64,000 nucleotides of DNA from Bacteroidota bacterium (GCA_023251455.1 JAHEYT010000039.1:1-64000); one strand, 5' to 3'. Counted from the stretch's first letter, positions 8,616 to 18,000 are shown. Notes: generated from the letters alone by a model not told the origin. Numbers and translations are program-made.

Positions 8616-9740
8616 TTATGCTATTGTTTCAGCTAAAGCCGCGATGAATACATCAGCTTGTTCCTTGGTCAAAGTTAGCGGAGAAAGTAACCTAATGGTA
8701 TTTGCTCCACTTACGCCGGTAAAAATATGATGTTTTTTTAATAAAACATGACGAATGTCATTAATTTGTTGATCAAATTCGAGTCCAATCATCAGACCCT
8801 GTCCTCTGACCTCCTTGATTTGGGTAAATCCTTTTAGCTTACCGATCAGATATTCACCGACTTCAGCTGCATTTTCGACCAGTTTTTCATCCACCATAAT
8901 TTCCAAAACAGCCAAACTTGCAGCACATGCCAGGTAATTTCCACCAAAAGTGGTACCCAACATTCCGTGCCAGGGCTTAATTTCGGGAGCAATCAGCAAG
9001 GCGCCAACCGGAAATCCGTTGCCCATTCCTTTGGCAACTGTGATTAAATCGGGTTTTATTGTGGTGTACTGATGTGCGAAGAATTTTCCGCTACGGCCAT
9101 ATCCCGATTGTATTTCGTCCAGAATCAGCAATGCACCATATTGTTTGCACAGTTTTTCGGCCTGAACCAAAAAGCCTTCCGCAGGAACATGGATACCACC
9201 AATTCCCTGAATTCCTTCAATAATTACGCCGGCAATTTCATTGGTCTTTAACTGTTCTTCGAGCAGTTCCAGGTTGTTGAATGGAATAATAATGGCGTTG
9301 GAAGTTTCATTAACCGGAGCAATTAATTTTGGATTGTCGGTCACAGCAACAGCAGCTGAAGTACGCCCGTGAAACCCTTTTTTAAAGCTCACAATCTTTT
9401 TTCGACCAGTCACAAATGACGCCAGTTTCAGAGCGTTTTCGTTGGCTTCTGCTCCTGAATTCACTAGGAAAAGCTGGTAATCTGGATAGCCGGAAACTTG
9501 TCCCAGTTTTTCTGCAAGTTCCTGTTGCTGTGGAACCTGCACCGAATTGGAATAAAATCCAATCTCGTTTAATTGGCTGGTCAATCTTTTAATGTAGTGC
9601 GGATGCGAATGTCCTACTGAAATTACAGCATGACCACCATATAAATCAAGGTATTTGGTTCCGTTTTCGTCCCACATGTAACAACCTTCTCCTTTCACAG
9701 GAGTGATGTCGAGTAACGGATATACGTCAAATAAATTCAT
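8616..9740 (-). CDS. argD: N-acylornithine aminotransferase ArgD
   Basis: 374 aa, class-III PLP aminotransferase. LVNSGAEANENA (92-103), LDEIQSGYGRSG (207-218), and ITVAKGMGNG with the PLP lysine K237 are in order. It interconverts N-acylglutamate semialdehyde and N-acylornithine using glutamate; in this operon the acyl group is probably succinyl. I place the start at the ATG at 9740 (MNLFDVYPLL). A longer open frame reaches 9812, but its extra 24 codons are only a reading of the intergenic repeat and have no family counterpart. It lies between argC and proC. Confidence 0.93.
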   Translation of the reverse strand: MNLFDVYPLLDITPVKGEGCYMWDENGTKYLDLYGGHAVISVGHSHPHYIKRLTSQLNEIGFYSNSVQVPQQQELAEKLGQVSGYPDYQLFLVNSGAEANENALKLASFVTGRKKIVSFKKGFHGRTSAAVAVTDNPKLIAPVNETSNAIIIPFNNLELLEEQLKTNEIAGVIIEGIQGIGGIHVPAEGFLVQAEKLCKQYGALLILDEIQSGYGRSGKFFAHQYTTIKPDLITVAKGMGNGFPVGALLIAPEIKPWHGMLGTTFGGNYLACAASLAVLEIMVDEKLVENAAEVGEYLIGKLKGFTQIKEVRGQGLMIGLEFDQQINDIRHVLLKKHHIFTGVSGANTIRLLSPLTLTKEQADVFIAALAETIA

Positions 9741-9749
9741 AATAAAAAT

Positions 9750-9810
9750 GTTACGAGTTTTGGGTTGCGAGTTTCGTGTTGGGATTGACCCGCAACCCGT
9801 AACTCGCAAC
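9750..9810. repeat. Inverted 'word' repeat between argC and argD
   Basis: Variants of the word GTTGCGAGTT are arranged as GTTACGAGTTTTGGGTTGCG (from 9750) and an inverted set CCCGCAACCCGTAACTCGCA (9789-9808). The arms can pair imperfectly over about 20 bp. Confidence 0.75.
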
Positions 9811-9817
9811 AATTATT

Positions 9818-10786
9818 CTAAAAAGCCACTGCTTTCAAATTCAATCCTGTAGTTTCTTCCAGACCAAAAATCAGGTTCATGTTTTGAACGGCCTGTCCGG
9901 AGGCGCCTTTCAGCAGATTGTCGGTTACCGAAAGGATCATCAATTTATTGCCATGTTTTTCGAGGTAAACAATCGCTTTGTTGGTGTTTACCACTTGTTT
10001 CAGATCAGGATTTGTCTGGCTCACGAAAACGAACGGATGCGATGCATAATAATCCTGATACAGCTTGATGGCTTCTTCTAAAGAACCGTCAAATTTGGTA
10101 TAAACAGAGGCAAAGATGCCTCGTGTATGATTTCCGCGAACCGGTATAAAATTAATATCGTAAGTAAAATCAGGCTGAAGTTGCTTAAAACTTTGTCCAA
10201 TTTCGCCTAAATGCTGGTGTTCGAAAGCTTTGTAAACCGACACATTATTGTTTCTCCAACTAAAATGCGAAGTTTCTGATGGCGCTTGTCCTGCGCCGGT
10301 TGAACCAGTAATGGCATTCACATGCAGTTCGTCTTTGATGAGTCCTGCTGCAGCCAATGGCAAAACTGCCAACTGAATTCCGGTGGCAAAACAGCCAGGG
10401 TTGGCAATGCGGTTGGATTCCCGGATGATTTCCCGATTCAGTTCCGGCAAGCCGTAAACGAAATCGTTTTCTTCACGTTTCAACCTAAAATCGTGGCTTA
10501 AATCGATGATTTTTACGTTTTCAGGGAGCGTGTTTTTCTGAAGAAATTCTTTCGATTTCCCGTGTCCCATGCAGAAAAAAGCCACATCGATCAGTGAAAA
10601 ATCAGCTTCAGCAACAAATTTGATGTCGGTATCGCCCAATAAATCGGTATGCACGTCCGACAGTAAATTGCCTCCATTGCTGCTACTCTGTACAAATGTT
10701 AGTTCAGCCTGTGGGTGGTTCAGCAAAATCCGAATCAACTCGCCGGCAGTATATCCTGCACCACCTATAATTCCAACTTTTATCAT
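9818..10786 (-). CDS. argC: N-acyl-gamma-glutamyl-phosphate reductase ArgC
   Basis: 322 aa. The NADP-binding GIIGGAGYTAGEL (5-17) opens the protein, and the catalytic cysteine is C132 in the NPGCFAT motif. A HTRGI segment and a VNTNKAIVYLEKHG stretch follow. It reduces acylglutamyl phosphate to the semialdehyde, the third step of arginine synthesis. I use the ATG at 10786 (MIKVGIIGG); a TTG five codons upstream (10801) is less likely. The gene sits between argG and argD, with word-type repeats on both sides. Confidence 0.94.
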   Translation of the reverse strand: MIKVGIIGGAGYTAGELIRILLNHPQAELTFVQSSSNGGNLLSDVHTDLLGDTDIKFVAEADFSLIDVAFFCMGHGKSKEFLQKNTLPENVKIIDLSHDFRLKREENDFVYGLPELNREIIRESNRIANPGCFATGIQLAVLPLAAAGLIKDELHVNAITGSTGAGQAPSETSHFSWRNNNVSVYKAFEHQHLGEIGQSFKQLQPDFTYDINFIPVRGNHTRGIFASVYTKFDGSLEEAIKLYQDYYASHPFVFVSQTNPDLKQVVNTNKAIVYLEKHGNKLMILSVTDNLLKGASGQAVQNMNLIFGLEETTGLNLKAVAF

Positions 10787-10820
10787 TTTCTCAAATATCA
10801 AATTTTCACTTTGAAATAAT

Positions 10821-10870
10821 GCTGCTGGCTTCTAGTTACTGGCTACTGGCAAAAGGCCAACCGCTAGATG
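10821..10870. repeat. 'Word' repeat between argG and argC
   Basis: Variants of GCTGGCTTCTAGTTACTGGC and TACTGGC are followed by GGCCAACCGCTAGATGCTAA, built from the same CTAG/TGGC words in part inverted. It abuts the stop codon of argG. Confidence 0.65.
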
Positions 10871-12064
10871 CTAAAAGCTGTGATTGACCGAGTTGTGTAT
10901 CTTCAGCGAAGTAGACAGCACCTTAGTGAAACCTTTCACATCGTCAGCAGTCCAAGCTGAGTTTTTCTCGCCGTATTCGCCAAATTCTGAGCGCATCAGG
11001 TCGTGATCAGATTCAACGCCAACCAGCACAAAGTTGTATGGTTTGAGTTTCACAATCACTTTCCCGGTAACGTTTTCCTGCGAGTGTTCGAGGAATTTCT
11101 CGATGTCGCGCATAACAGGTTCGAAATATAAAGCTTCATGGAGGAACATTCCGTACCAGTTGCCCAGTTGCTCTTTCCAGTATTGCTGCCATTTGGTAAG
11201 CGTATGTTTTTCTAGCATCTGGTGTGCTTTGATCGCGATGATTGGAGCAGCAGCTTCGAAACCTACACGACCTTTGATGCCAATGATAGTGTCGCCAATG
11301 TGCATGTCACGGCCAATTGCATATGGTGATGCTACTGCATCGAGAGCACGAATGGCATTCACCGGATTTTCAAAAATTTCACCATTCACGCCTTTTAACT
11401 CACCTCCAATAAAATCGAGTGTAATCTCTTTTTCTTCGGTTTCCGTCAGTTGCGACGGATATGCTTCTTCCGGTAAAGTCTTGTTTGATTTTAATGTTTC
11501 TTTACCACCGATGCTGGTTCCCCAAAGTCCCTTGTTGATGGAGTAGTCCATTTTTTTCCAGTCGGCTTCAACACCGTGGGCTTTCAGGTAATCAATTTCT
11601 TCCTGACGGCTGAGCTCGAGGTCGCGGGTAGGAGTGAGGATGCCAATTTCAGGAGCTAAAATCTGGAAGGTTAAATCGAAACGAACCTGGTCGTTTCCGG
11701 CGCCAGTACTTCCGTGAGCCACATATTTAGCACCAATTTGTTTGGCATATTCAATAATTGCGATGGCCTGAAACACGCGCTCAGAACTTACCGAAATCGG
11801 GTATGTATTGTTCCGGAGAATGTTTCCGAAAACCATGTATTTGATACTTTTTTCATAGTACGAATCGGTAACATCCAGAGCAACATGTTTAATTGCCCCA
11901 AGCTGGTAAGCCTTTTTCTCAATAATATCCAGATCTGACTGGGTAAAACCTCCTGTATTGGCAATGGCTGTGTACACATCCATGTTTTTTTCAACCGACA
12001 GGTATTTGGCGCAATACGAAGTATCTAAACCTCCGCTAAATGCTAAAACTACTTTATCCTTCAT
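10871..12064 (-). CDS. argG: Argininosuccinate synthase ArgG
   Basis: 397 aa. The ATP-binding PP-loop AFSGGLDTS is at 8-16. AHGSTGAGNDQVRF, DLELSRQEEIDYL, SINKGLWGTSIGG and an IGRDMHIGDTIIGIKGR region are typical of the family. It joins citrulline and aspartate with ATP to argininosuccinate. Since the carbamoyltransferase is expected to make N-succinylcitrulline, a desuccinylase must act before ArgG; none is encoded in this window. ArgH is also absent here. The gene follows the GNAT gene by 177 bases. Confidence 0.95.
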   Translation of the reverse strand: MKDKVVLAFSGGLDTSYCAKYLSVEKNMDVYTAIANTGGFTQSDLDIIEKKAYQLGAIKHVALDVTDSYYEKSIKYMVFGNILRNNTYPISVSSERVFQAIAIIEYAKQIGAKYVAHGSTGAGNDQVRFDLTFQILAPEIGILTPTRDLELSRQEEIDYLKAHGVEADWKKMDYSINKGLWGTSIGGKETLKSNKTLPEEAYPSQLTETEEKEITLDFIGGELKGVNGEIFENPVNAIRALDAVASPYAIGRDMHIGDTIIGIKGRVGFEAAAPIIAIKAHQMLEKHTLTKWQQYWKEQLGNWYGMFLHEALYFEPVMRDIEKFLEHSQENVTGKVIVKLKPYNFVLVGVESDHDLMRSEFGEYGEKNSAWTADDVKGFTKVLSTSLKIHNSVNHSF

Positions 12065-12241
12065 GATATAATTGCTTGATTTTAATATTTGAGATAAAAA
12101 CGATGACTCACCAGCAGATTCGCTTAATACTTACAACTTTACTAAACCTTACAAATTATTGGCTTGCTGAAGGCCAATTCCTATGAGAAATAATCCTGAA
12201 AAATATCTGTCAGGAGCCATCGTTTATTTTTTGTTTCTGAA

Positions 12242-12937
12242 TTAAAAAATGAAAAATTTTCGACCTTCTTTTGTCTGTGTTCCGTTTTTATTTGGTTTCA
12301 GTTTATTAATGATATCGAGCAAGGTATCTTTAATTGCCCAACCACCATTTTGCTTTTTTTCTTCCGGTTTTTCTTCAACTTTCTTTTCCTGCTCCCATGC
12401 CGGATCGTACAACATCCCTGTACATAGACATTTGCTTTTTCCTGTCCGTTCCAGAATGTCATGATTCACGCAGCTTTTGCATCCGTTCCAGAAATCTTCA
12501 TCGTCGGTCAGTTCCGAAAAAGTTACCGGACGGTAGCCCAGTTCATGGTTAATCTTCATAACAGCTAAACCGGTGGTCAAACCAAATATTTTGGCGCTTG
12601 GATAAAGTTGTCTGGATAGCATGAATGCTTTGCGCTTAATTTCGGTAGCAAGACCGATACCGCGGTAATCTTTTACAACGATTAATCCCGAATTGGCTAC
12701 AAAACTTTTTGCACCCCAGGTTTCAACATAGCAGAACCCAGCGAAAGTCTCGTTGTTTTCGAGGGCGATAATTGCTTTCCCAGCAAGCATTTTGTCGGCA
12801 ATGTATTCGTAAGTACGGCGTGCGATACCTGTTCCACGCTCTTTTGAAGCAATGTCGATGGCATCGTTTACCTGATCAACGTATTTCAGGTGCTCTTCTG
12901 TGGCGACAAAAATTTGAATATCTTTTAAATCTTTCAT
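12242..12937 (-). CDS. GNAT acyltransferase, candidate N-succinyl/acetylglutamate synthase
   Basis: 231 aa. The GNAT acyl-CoA loop is VVKDYRGIGLATEIKRK (87-103), followed by AVMKINHELGYRPV (125-138). A Cys cluster follows (C153, C156, C170, C172, spacing CxxC-x13-CxC), then a charged Lys/Glu-rich tail. It is the second gene of the operon, after argR and before argG, where the first enzyme of the pathway is otherwise missing: neither ArgA nor ArgJ is present. I recall that genetics in Bacteroides thetaiotaomicron pointed to a GNAT gene in this position as N-acylglutamate synthase, but I cannot check this here. The succinyl donor is inferred from ArgF'. The Cys cluster could bind zinc. Confidence 0.75.
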   Translation of the reverse strand: MKDLKDIQIFVATEEHLKYVDQVNDAIDIASKERGTGIARRTYEYIADKMLAGKAIIALENNETFAGFCYVETWGAKSFVANSGLIVVKDYRGIGLATEIKRKAFMLSRQLYPSAKIFGLTTGLAVMKINHELGYRPVTFSELTDDEDFWNGCKSCVNHDILERTGKSKCLCTGMLYDPAWEQEKKVEEKPEEKKQNGGWAIKDTLLDIINKLKPNKNGTQTKEGRKFFIF

Positions 12938-13121
12938 TTCTAGTTAATCTCTTTTGATCGTTATTTCATTTCCGTCCGAAATACCACTTTTCACTCTTAT
13001 TATCGCTTTCTCGCGGACGGTTTTTCTTCTATCATTAATGTCCGTCAGCTAAAGCAGACGGCAAAGAATATTTTCCTTTCAATCAGCCGTTTCGATTTGT
13101 CAACTGCGACTGAACACTCTT

Positions 13122-13604
13122 TTAACCCAATTTATCTTCCAGTTTTGGCATTATCAATATCAGGCTGTTGATCAAATCGCTATGTGTAACACCTTCGCGC
13201 ATGATAATCAGAATTGTGTCGTCGCCGGCAATAGTACCGATGATTTCATAGGGCTCAGAATTGTCGATTACTGAAGCCAGACTGCTTGCATAGCCGGGCA
13301 TGGTGCGCATTACAGCCAGATTTCCGGAGAACTGCAAATCGCGAAATCCATCGGCCAGAAAATTTATCCGTGAATTTTCGCGCTGATTTTCCGTATTTAC
13401 ACCTTCAGGAATAACATATACATAGCCCAATGCCTGGTCTGAAACTTTTGCAACTTTCAGAATTTTCAAATCGCGCGAAAGGGTAGCCTGGGTCAATTCA
13501 AAGCCCTGATCTTTCATGATGTGCAAAAGCTCATCCTGACTGCTGATCCGGCCATTGAGAATTGCCTGTTTAATAGCAAGCTGCCTTTTGGTGCGATTCT
13601 TCAT
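13122..13604 (-). CDS. argR: Arginine repressor ArgR
   Basis: 160 aa. An N-terminal winged helix-turn-helix (1-75) ends with TQATLSRDLKILKVAK (38-53, core SRDL 43-46). The C-terminal oligomerisation and arginine-binding domain includes GTIAGDDTILII (123-134). ArgR hexamers bind ARG boxes in the presence of arginine. It heads the arg/pro operon and is divergent from carAB. An ARG-box-like site starts two bases upstream of its own ATG, so autorepression and joint control of carAB are likely (inference). Confidence 0.94.
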   Translation of the reverse strand: MKNRTKRQLAIKQAILNGRISSQDELLHIMKDQGFELTQATLSRDLKILKVAKVSDQALGYVYVIPEGVNTENQRENSRINFLADGFRDLQFSGNLAVMRTMPGYASSLASVIDNSEPYEIIGTIAGDDTILIIMREGVTHSDLINSLILIMPKLEDKLG

Positions 13605-13606
13605 TT

Positions 13607-13641
13607 TGAATATTTATACATTTTCGATGCAAATTTATGCA
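13607..13641. promoter_or_regulatory. Pair of ARG-box-like operators
   Basis: Box 1 is TGAATATTTATACA (13607-13620) and box 2 is TGCAAATTTATGCA (13628-13641). Both resemble the ArgR consensus TGAATwwwwATTCA. Their centres are exactly 21 bp apart, the spacing of paired ARG boxes in enterobacteria. They lie in the spacer between divergent argR and carA. Confidence 0.65.
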
Positions 13642-13659
13642 AAAATATTAATTGCAAGC

Positions 13660-13689
13660 TTTTTTTTCAGAAAATAATATCTATTTTTG
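13660..13689 (+). promoter_or_regulatory. Probable carA promoter
   Basis: TATTTTTG (13682-13689) is an exact TAnnTTTG -7 box. A T-run (13660-13667) stands in the -33 position without a clear TTTG. A start near 13696 would give a leader of about 150 bases that includes the hairpin at 13789-13828. Confidence 0.45.
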
Positions 13690-13788
13690 TGGCAGAATTA
13701 AAACACAACAACGAATTGAAACTTGAAAAGTATCGGGTTGAAAATCCGAAGATACATAGGAAAGAGAGTTTGTTTAAAAATAACAACC

Positions 13789-13828
13789 ATGCGTTTGCCC
13801 TACAGCCGTAGCCAAACGCATTTTTTTT
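13789..13828 (+). terminator. Terminator-like hairpin in the carA leader (candidate attenuator)
   Basis: ATGCGTTTG (13789-13797) pairs with CAAACGCAT (13813-13821), with an inner CTAC/GTAG pairing, followed by eight Ts. It lies 19 bases before carA and no plus-strand gene lies upstream, so it is placed to stop carAB transcription before the coding region. A 13-codon frame starts at its first base and reads MRLPYSRSQTHFF, with two Arg codons. Whether that frame is translated is unknown. Confidence 0.7.
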
Positions 13829-13847
13829 AATATTTAGCATTGCAACG

Positions 13848-14939
13848 ATGACACAACTTAGAAAAGTCAGATTGATTCTTGAAGACGGGACAACTTTTGA
13901 AGGAAAGTCGTTCGGATATGAAAAGTCAGTAGCCGGAGAAGTCGTTTTTTACACCGCTATGACTGGTTATCCGGAAAGTTTAACAGATCCTTCATATACG
14001 GGCCAAATCCTCGTCTCAACCTTCCCGTTGATTGGAAATTATGGTGTGCCAAGTGACTCGAAAGAGCAAAATTTGTATGAGTTTTATGAATCGAACAAGA
14101 TTCATATTACCGGTTTAATTGTTTCGGATTATTCGTTCGAGTACAGCCACTGGAACGCCATCAAGAGTTTGGGCGACTGGCTGAAAGAACATAAAGTGCC
14201 CGGTTTGTTCGGAATTGATACCCGTGCGTTGACCAAAATTATCCGCGTAAAAGGTTCATTGCTCGGCAAGATTGAGTTCGATGATGAAGTGATCGATTTT
14301 TACGATCCGAATCAGGAAAACCTGGTTGCCATTGCCAGTACAGATAAAGTTGAAGTCTACGGAAACGGAGAACACCGCATCGTTTTAGTCGATTGCGGCG
14401 TGAAATACAATATTATTCGCTGTTTGATTAATCGCAATGCAACAGTAATTGTGGTGCCTTGGGACTATGATTTCAGCGGTGAAGATTTTGACGGCATTTT
14501 CCTGTCAAATGGACCGGGTGACCCGGCTTTGTGCGATGCAACCGTTGAAAACATTCGTAAAACGATGGATGCAGAAAAGCCTATCATGGGAATTTGTTTA
14601 GGAAACCAGCTACTCGCGCGTGCTGCCGGAGCCGAAACTTACAAACTGAAATTTTGTCACCGCAGTCACAACCAACCTGTTTTGTTGCAGGGAACCGACC
14701 GCTGTTTCATCACTTCGCAGAATCATGGTTTCGCGGTTGACACAAAAACACTGCCTGCCGATTGGGAACCATTGTTTACCAACGTAAATGACCAAACCAA
14801 CGAAGGAATCCGCCATAAAACCAAACCATTCTTCTCAACTCAGTTCCACCCTGAAGCTGCCAGTGGACCGGTTGATACTGAGTTTTTATTCGACGATTTC
14901 ATGAATAACGTAATCGAATACAAAAAGACGAAGAAGTAA
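13848..14939 (+). CDS. carA: Carbamoyl-phosphate synthase small subunit CarA
   Basis: 363 aa. An N-terminal CarA-specific domain (1-150) is followed by a class-I glutamine amidotransferase with the triad Cys250 (MGICLGNQLL), His334 and Glu336 (QFHPEA), and a SNGPGDP loop at 220-226. The usual GICLGHQ and KFGHRG words read GICLGNQ and KFCHRSH here, which is unusual but leaves the triad whole. It supplies ammonia to CarB for carbamoyl phosphate, used for both arginine and pyrimidines. It forms an operon with carB, 81 bases apart. Confidence 0.94.
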   Translation: MTQLRKVRLILEDGTTFEGKSFGYEKSVAGEVVFYTAMTGYPESLTDPSYTGQILVSTFPLIGNYGVPSDSKEQNLYEFYESNKIHITGLIVSDYSFEYSHWNAIKSLGDWLKEHKVPGLFGIDTRALTKIIRVKGSLLGKIEFDDEVIDFYDPNQENLVAIASTDKVEVYGNGEHRIVLVDCGVKYNIIRCLINRNATVIVVPWDYDFSGEDFDGIFLSNGPGDPALCDATVENIRKTMDAEKPIMGICLGNQLLARAAGAETYKLKFCHRSHNQPVLLQGTDRCFITSQNHGFAVDTKTLPADWEPLFTNVNDQTNEGIRHKTKPFFSTQFHPEAASGPVDTEFLFDDFMNNVIEYKKTKK

Positions 14940-14945
14940 AAAAGA

Positions 14946-15013
14946 AGGAAGTCCGGAGTCCGAAGATGGGAGACCGGAAAACCTGGAACTTGAAATTTGG
15001 AATTTGAAATTTA
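14946..15013. repeat. Direct 'word' repeat between carA and carB
   Basis: Words GGAAGTCCGGAGTCCGAAG, GGGAGACCGG and then TTGAAATTTGGAATTTGAAA follow in tandem, each word repeated with small changes. It fills the junction between two co-transcribed genes. Confidence 0.65.
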
Positions 15014-15020
15014 AGACATC

Positions 15021-18000
15021 ATGATAAATAAAGACATTAAAAAAGTAATCGTACTGGGATCGGGAGCGCTGAAAATTGGTGAAGCCGGTGAGTTCGACTA
15101 TTCCGGATCTCAGGCTCTGAAAGCCCTGAAGGAAGAGAATGTGGAAACCATTCTGATTAATCCGAATATTGCGACCATTCAGACTTCGGAAGACATTGCC
15201 GACCGGATTTACTTCCTACCGGTGACTCCGTTTTTTGTAGAACAGGTGATTCTCAAAGAAAAACCCGATGGCATCCTTTTGGCTTTTGGCGGACAAACTG
15301 CACTGAACTGCGGTGTTGCCTTGTTCAGACAGGGAATTTTAGAAAAATACAATGTGAAAGTAATCGGAACTCCGGTTCAATCGATTATTGATACCGAAGA
15401 CCGTGAAATTTTCGCAGGAAAACTGGCCGAGATTGATGTTTTGACTCCACGAAGCATTGCCTGTTTGAACATGGAAGAAGCTTTCGCTGCAGTGAAAATA
15501 GTTGGTTATCCAATCATCATTCGCGCAGCTTACACATTGGGCGGATTGGGTAGCGGTTTTTGTGCCAACGACGAAGAGTTGGAATCATTGGCGTCAAAAG
15601 CATTTACTTATTCGCCTCAGATTTTGGTTGAAGAATCGATCAAAGGATGGAAAGAAGTGGAATACGAAGTGGTTCGCGACCGCTTCAACAACTGTATCAC
15701 CGTTTGTAACATGGAAAACTTCGATCCGCTGGGAATTCACACAGGCGAAAGTATCGTGGTTGCTCCTTCGCAGACACTTTCGAATTCTGAATATCACAAA
15801 CTGCGTGCATTGGCCATCAAAATTATCCGTCACATCGGAATCGTTGGTGAATGTAACGTTCAATATGCGCTCGATCCGCATTCCGAAGATTACCGCGTAA
15901 TTGAGGTAAACGCCCGTCTGTCGCGCTCTTCTGCGCTGGCATCGAAAGCAACCGGTTATCCATTGGCTTTTGTTGCTGCCAAACTAGGTTTGGGCTACGG
16001 ATTGCACCAACTGAACAATCAGGTGACCAAAGTAACCACAGCTGCCTTCGAACCTGCGCTCGATTATATCGTTTGTAAAATTCCTCGCTGGGACTTGAAT
16101 AAATTTTCAGGAGTATCGAAAAACTTGGGTAGTTCGATGAAATCGGTGGGCGAAATCATGTCGATTGGCCGTTCGTTCGAAGAAGCGATACAGAAAGGAA
16201 TCCGGATGGTTGGAATCGGAATGCACGGATTTGTTGCCAATAAAGAAGAAATTACCATTGAGCAGATTGACGAGGAATTGAGCAACCCGACTGATCGCCG
16301 AATCTTTGCGATTGCAGAGGCTTTCAATAAAGGTTATTCGGTTGACGACATCTATGAAAAGACCAAAATTGACCGCTGGTTCCTGCAAAAACTGCACAAT
16401 ATTCATACAACCAAAAATAAGCTCGAAGCAGTTAATTCGCTTCCAACTTTGGACGATTCATTGCTGCTTCAGGCAAAAAAAGAAGGATATTCAGATTTTC
16501 AGATTGCCCGCTTGGTGCTGAAATCCTCGAACAAAGCGATTAACGACGATTTGCTGAAAGTACGCGACTGGCGCAAAAGCAAGAATATTTTGCCTTCAGT
16601 AAAACAGATTGATACGTTGGCTGGCGAATACCCAGCGCAAACCAATTACCTGTACCTGACCTATAATGGAAACGAGCATGATGTGGAGTTTCAGCACGAT
16701 GATAAATCAGTGATTGTTTTGGGATCAGGGGCTTACCGTATTGGAAGTTCGGTGGAGTTCGACTGGTGTAGCGTAAATGCGATTACCACGATCCATAAGG
16801 AAGGATACCGCTCGATCATGATCAACTACAATCCTGAAACTGTAAGTACCGATTACGATACCTGCGACCGCCTGTATTTTGATGAGCTGACTTTCGAACG
16901 TGTGATGGACATTGTTGATCTGGAAGTGCCGAAGGGTTTGGTTCTCTCGATGGGAGGCCAGATTCCGAACAACCTGGCCATGAAATTGCATCGCCAGAAT
17001 GTGCCTATTTTAGGAACTTCGCCATTGAATATTGACCGTGCCGAAGACCGTAAAAAATTCAGTTCTTTGTGCGATAACCTAGGAATTGATCAACCGCGGT
17101 GGTCGGAACTGACCAGTATCGAAGACATCTACGAATTTGTTGATGAAGTTGGTTTCCCGGTGTTGATTCGTCCTTCATATGTGCTTTCAGGAGCAGCCAT
17201 GAACGTGGTTTCGAATAAAGACCAGTTACAGCATTTCCTGACTTTGGCTGCCAATGTGTCGAAAGAACACCCGGTTGTGGTTTCTGAATTTATTGAGCAG
17301 GCAAAAGAAATCGAAATTGATGCTGTGGCTAAAAATGGTGAGGTAGTGGCTTATGCCATTTCGGAACATGTGGAGTTTGCCGGGGTTCACTCAGGCGACG
17401 CAACCATCGTTTTCCCTCCTCAAAAATTGTATGTCGAAACCATTCGCCGCATCAAAAAGATAGCGCGTCAGATTGCCAAAGAACTCAATATTACCGGACC
17501 TTTCAATATGCAATTGTTGGCCAAGGACAACGATATTAAAGTGATTGAATGTAACCTTAGGGCATCACGTAGTTTTCCGTTTGTGTCGAAAGTGATGAAA
17601 TATAACCTGATTGAAATTGCGACTCAGGTGATGTTGGATGCTCCTTTCCAGTCTCCGGACAAGTCATTGTTCGAACTCGATTATGTAGGTGTTAAAGCTG
17701 CTCAATTCTCGTTTGCACGTCTGCTGAATGCTGATCCTGTTTTGGGTGTCGACATGTCGTCAACCGGAGAAGTGGGATGTATCGGCGAAAATTTCTACGA
17801 AGCCATCCTGAAATCAATGCTTTCTGTGGGATATTCCATTCCAAAGAAAAACATCCTGATTTCGTCAGGTGAGACCCGCTCGAAAATCGAATTGCTGAGC
17901 AGCGCCAGAATGTTATCTGAACGTGGTTTTAACCTGTATGCAACTGGTGGAACACAACAGTTCCTGGCTGATAACGGCGTTGCTTCGACTCGTTTGTACT

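Noticed and set aside
9741..9812. 24-codon N-terminal extension of argD
   Set aside because: It translates the intergenic word repeat and has no counterpart in aminotransferases; the ATG at 9740 gives the normal family start.
13521..13811. 96-codon plus-strand frame across the argR start and carA leader
   Set aside because: Its first part is the antisense of argR and the rest crosses the operator, promoter and terminator hairpin. Nothing supports translation.
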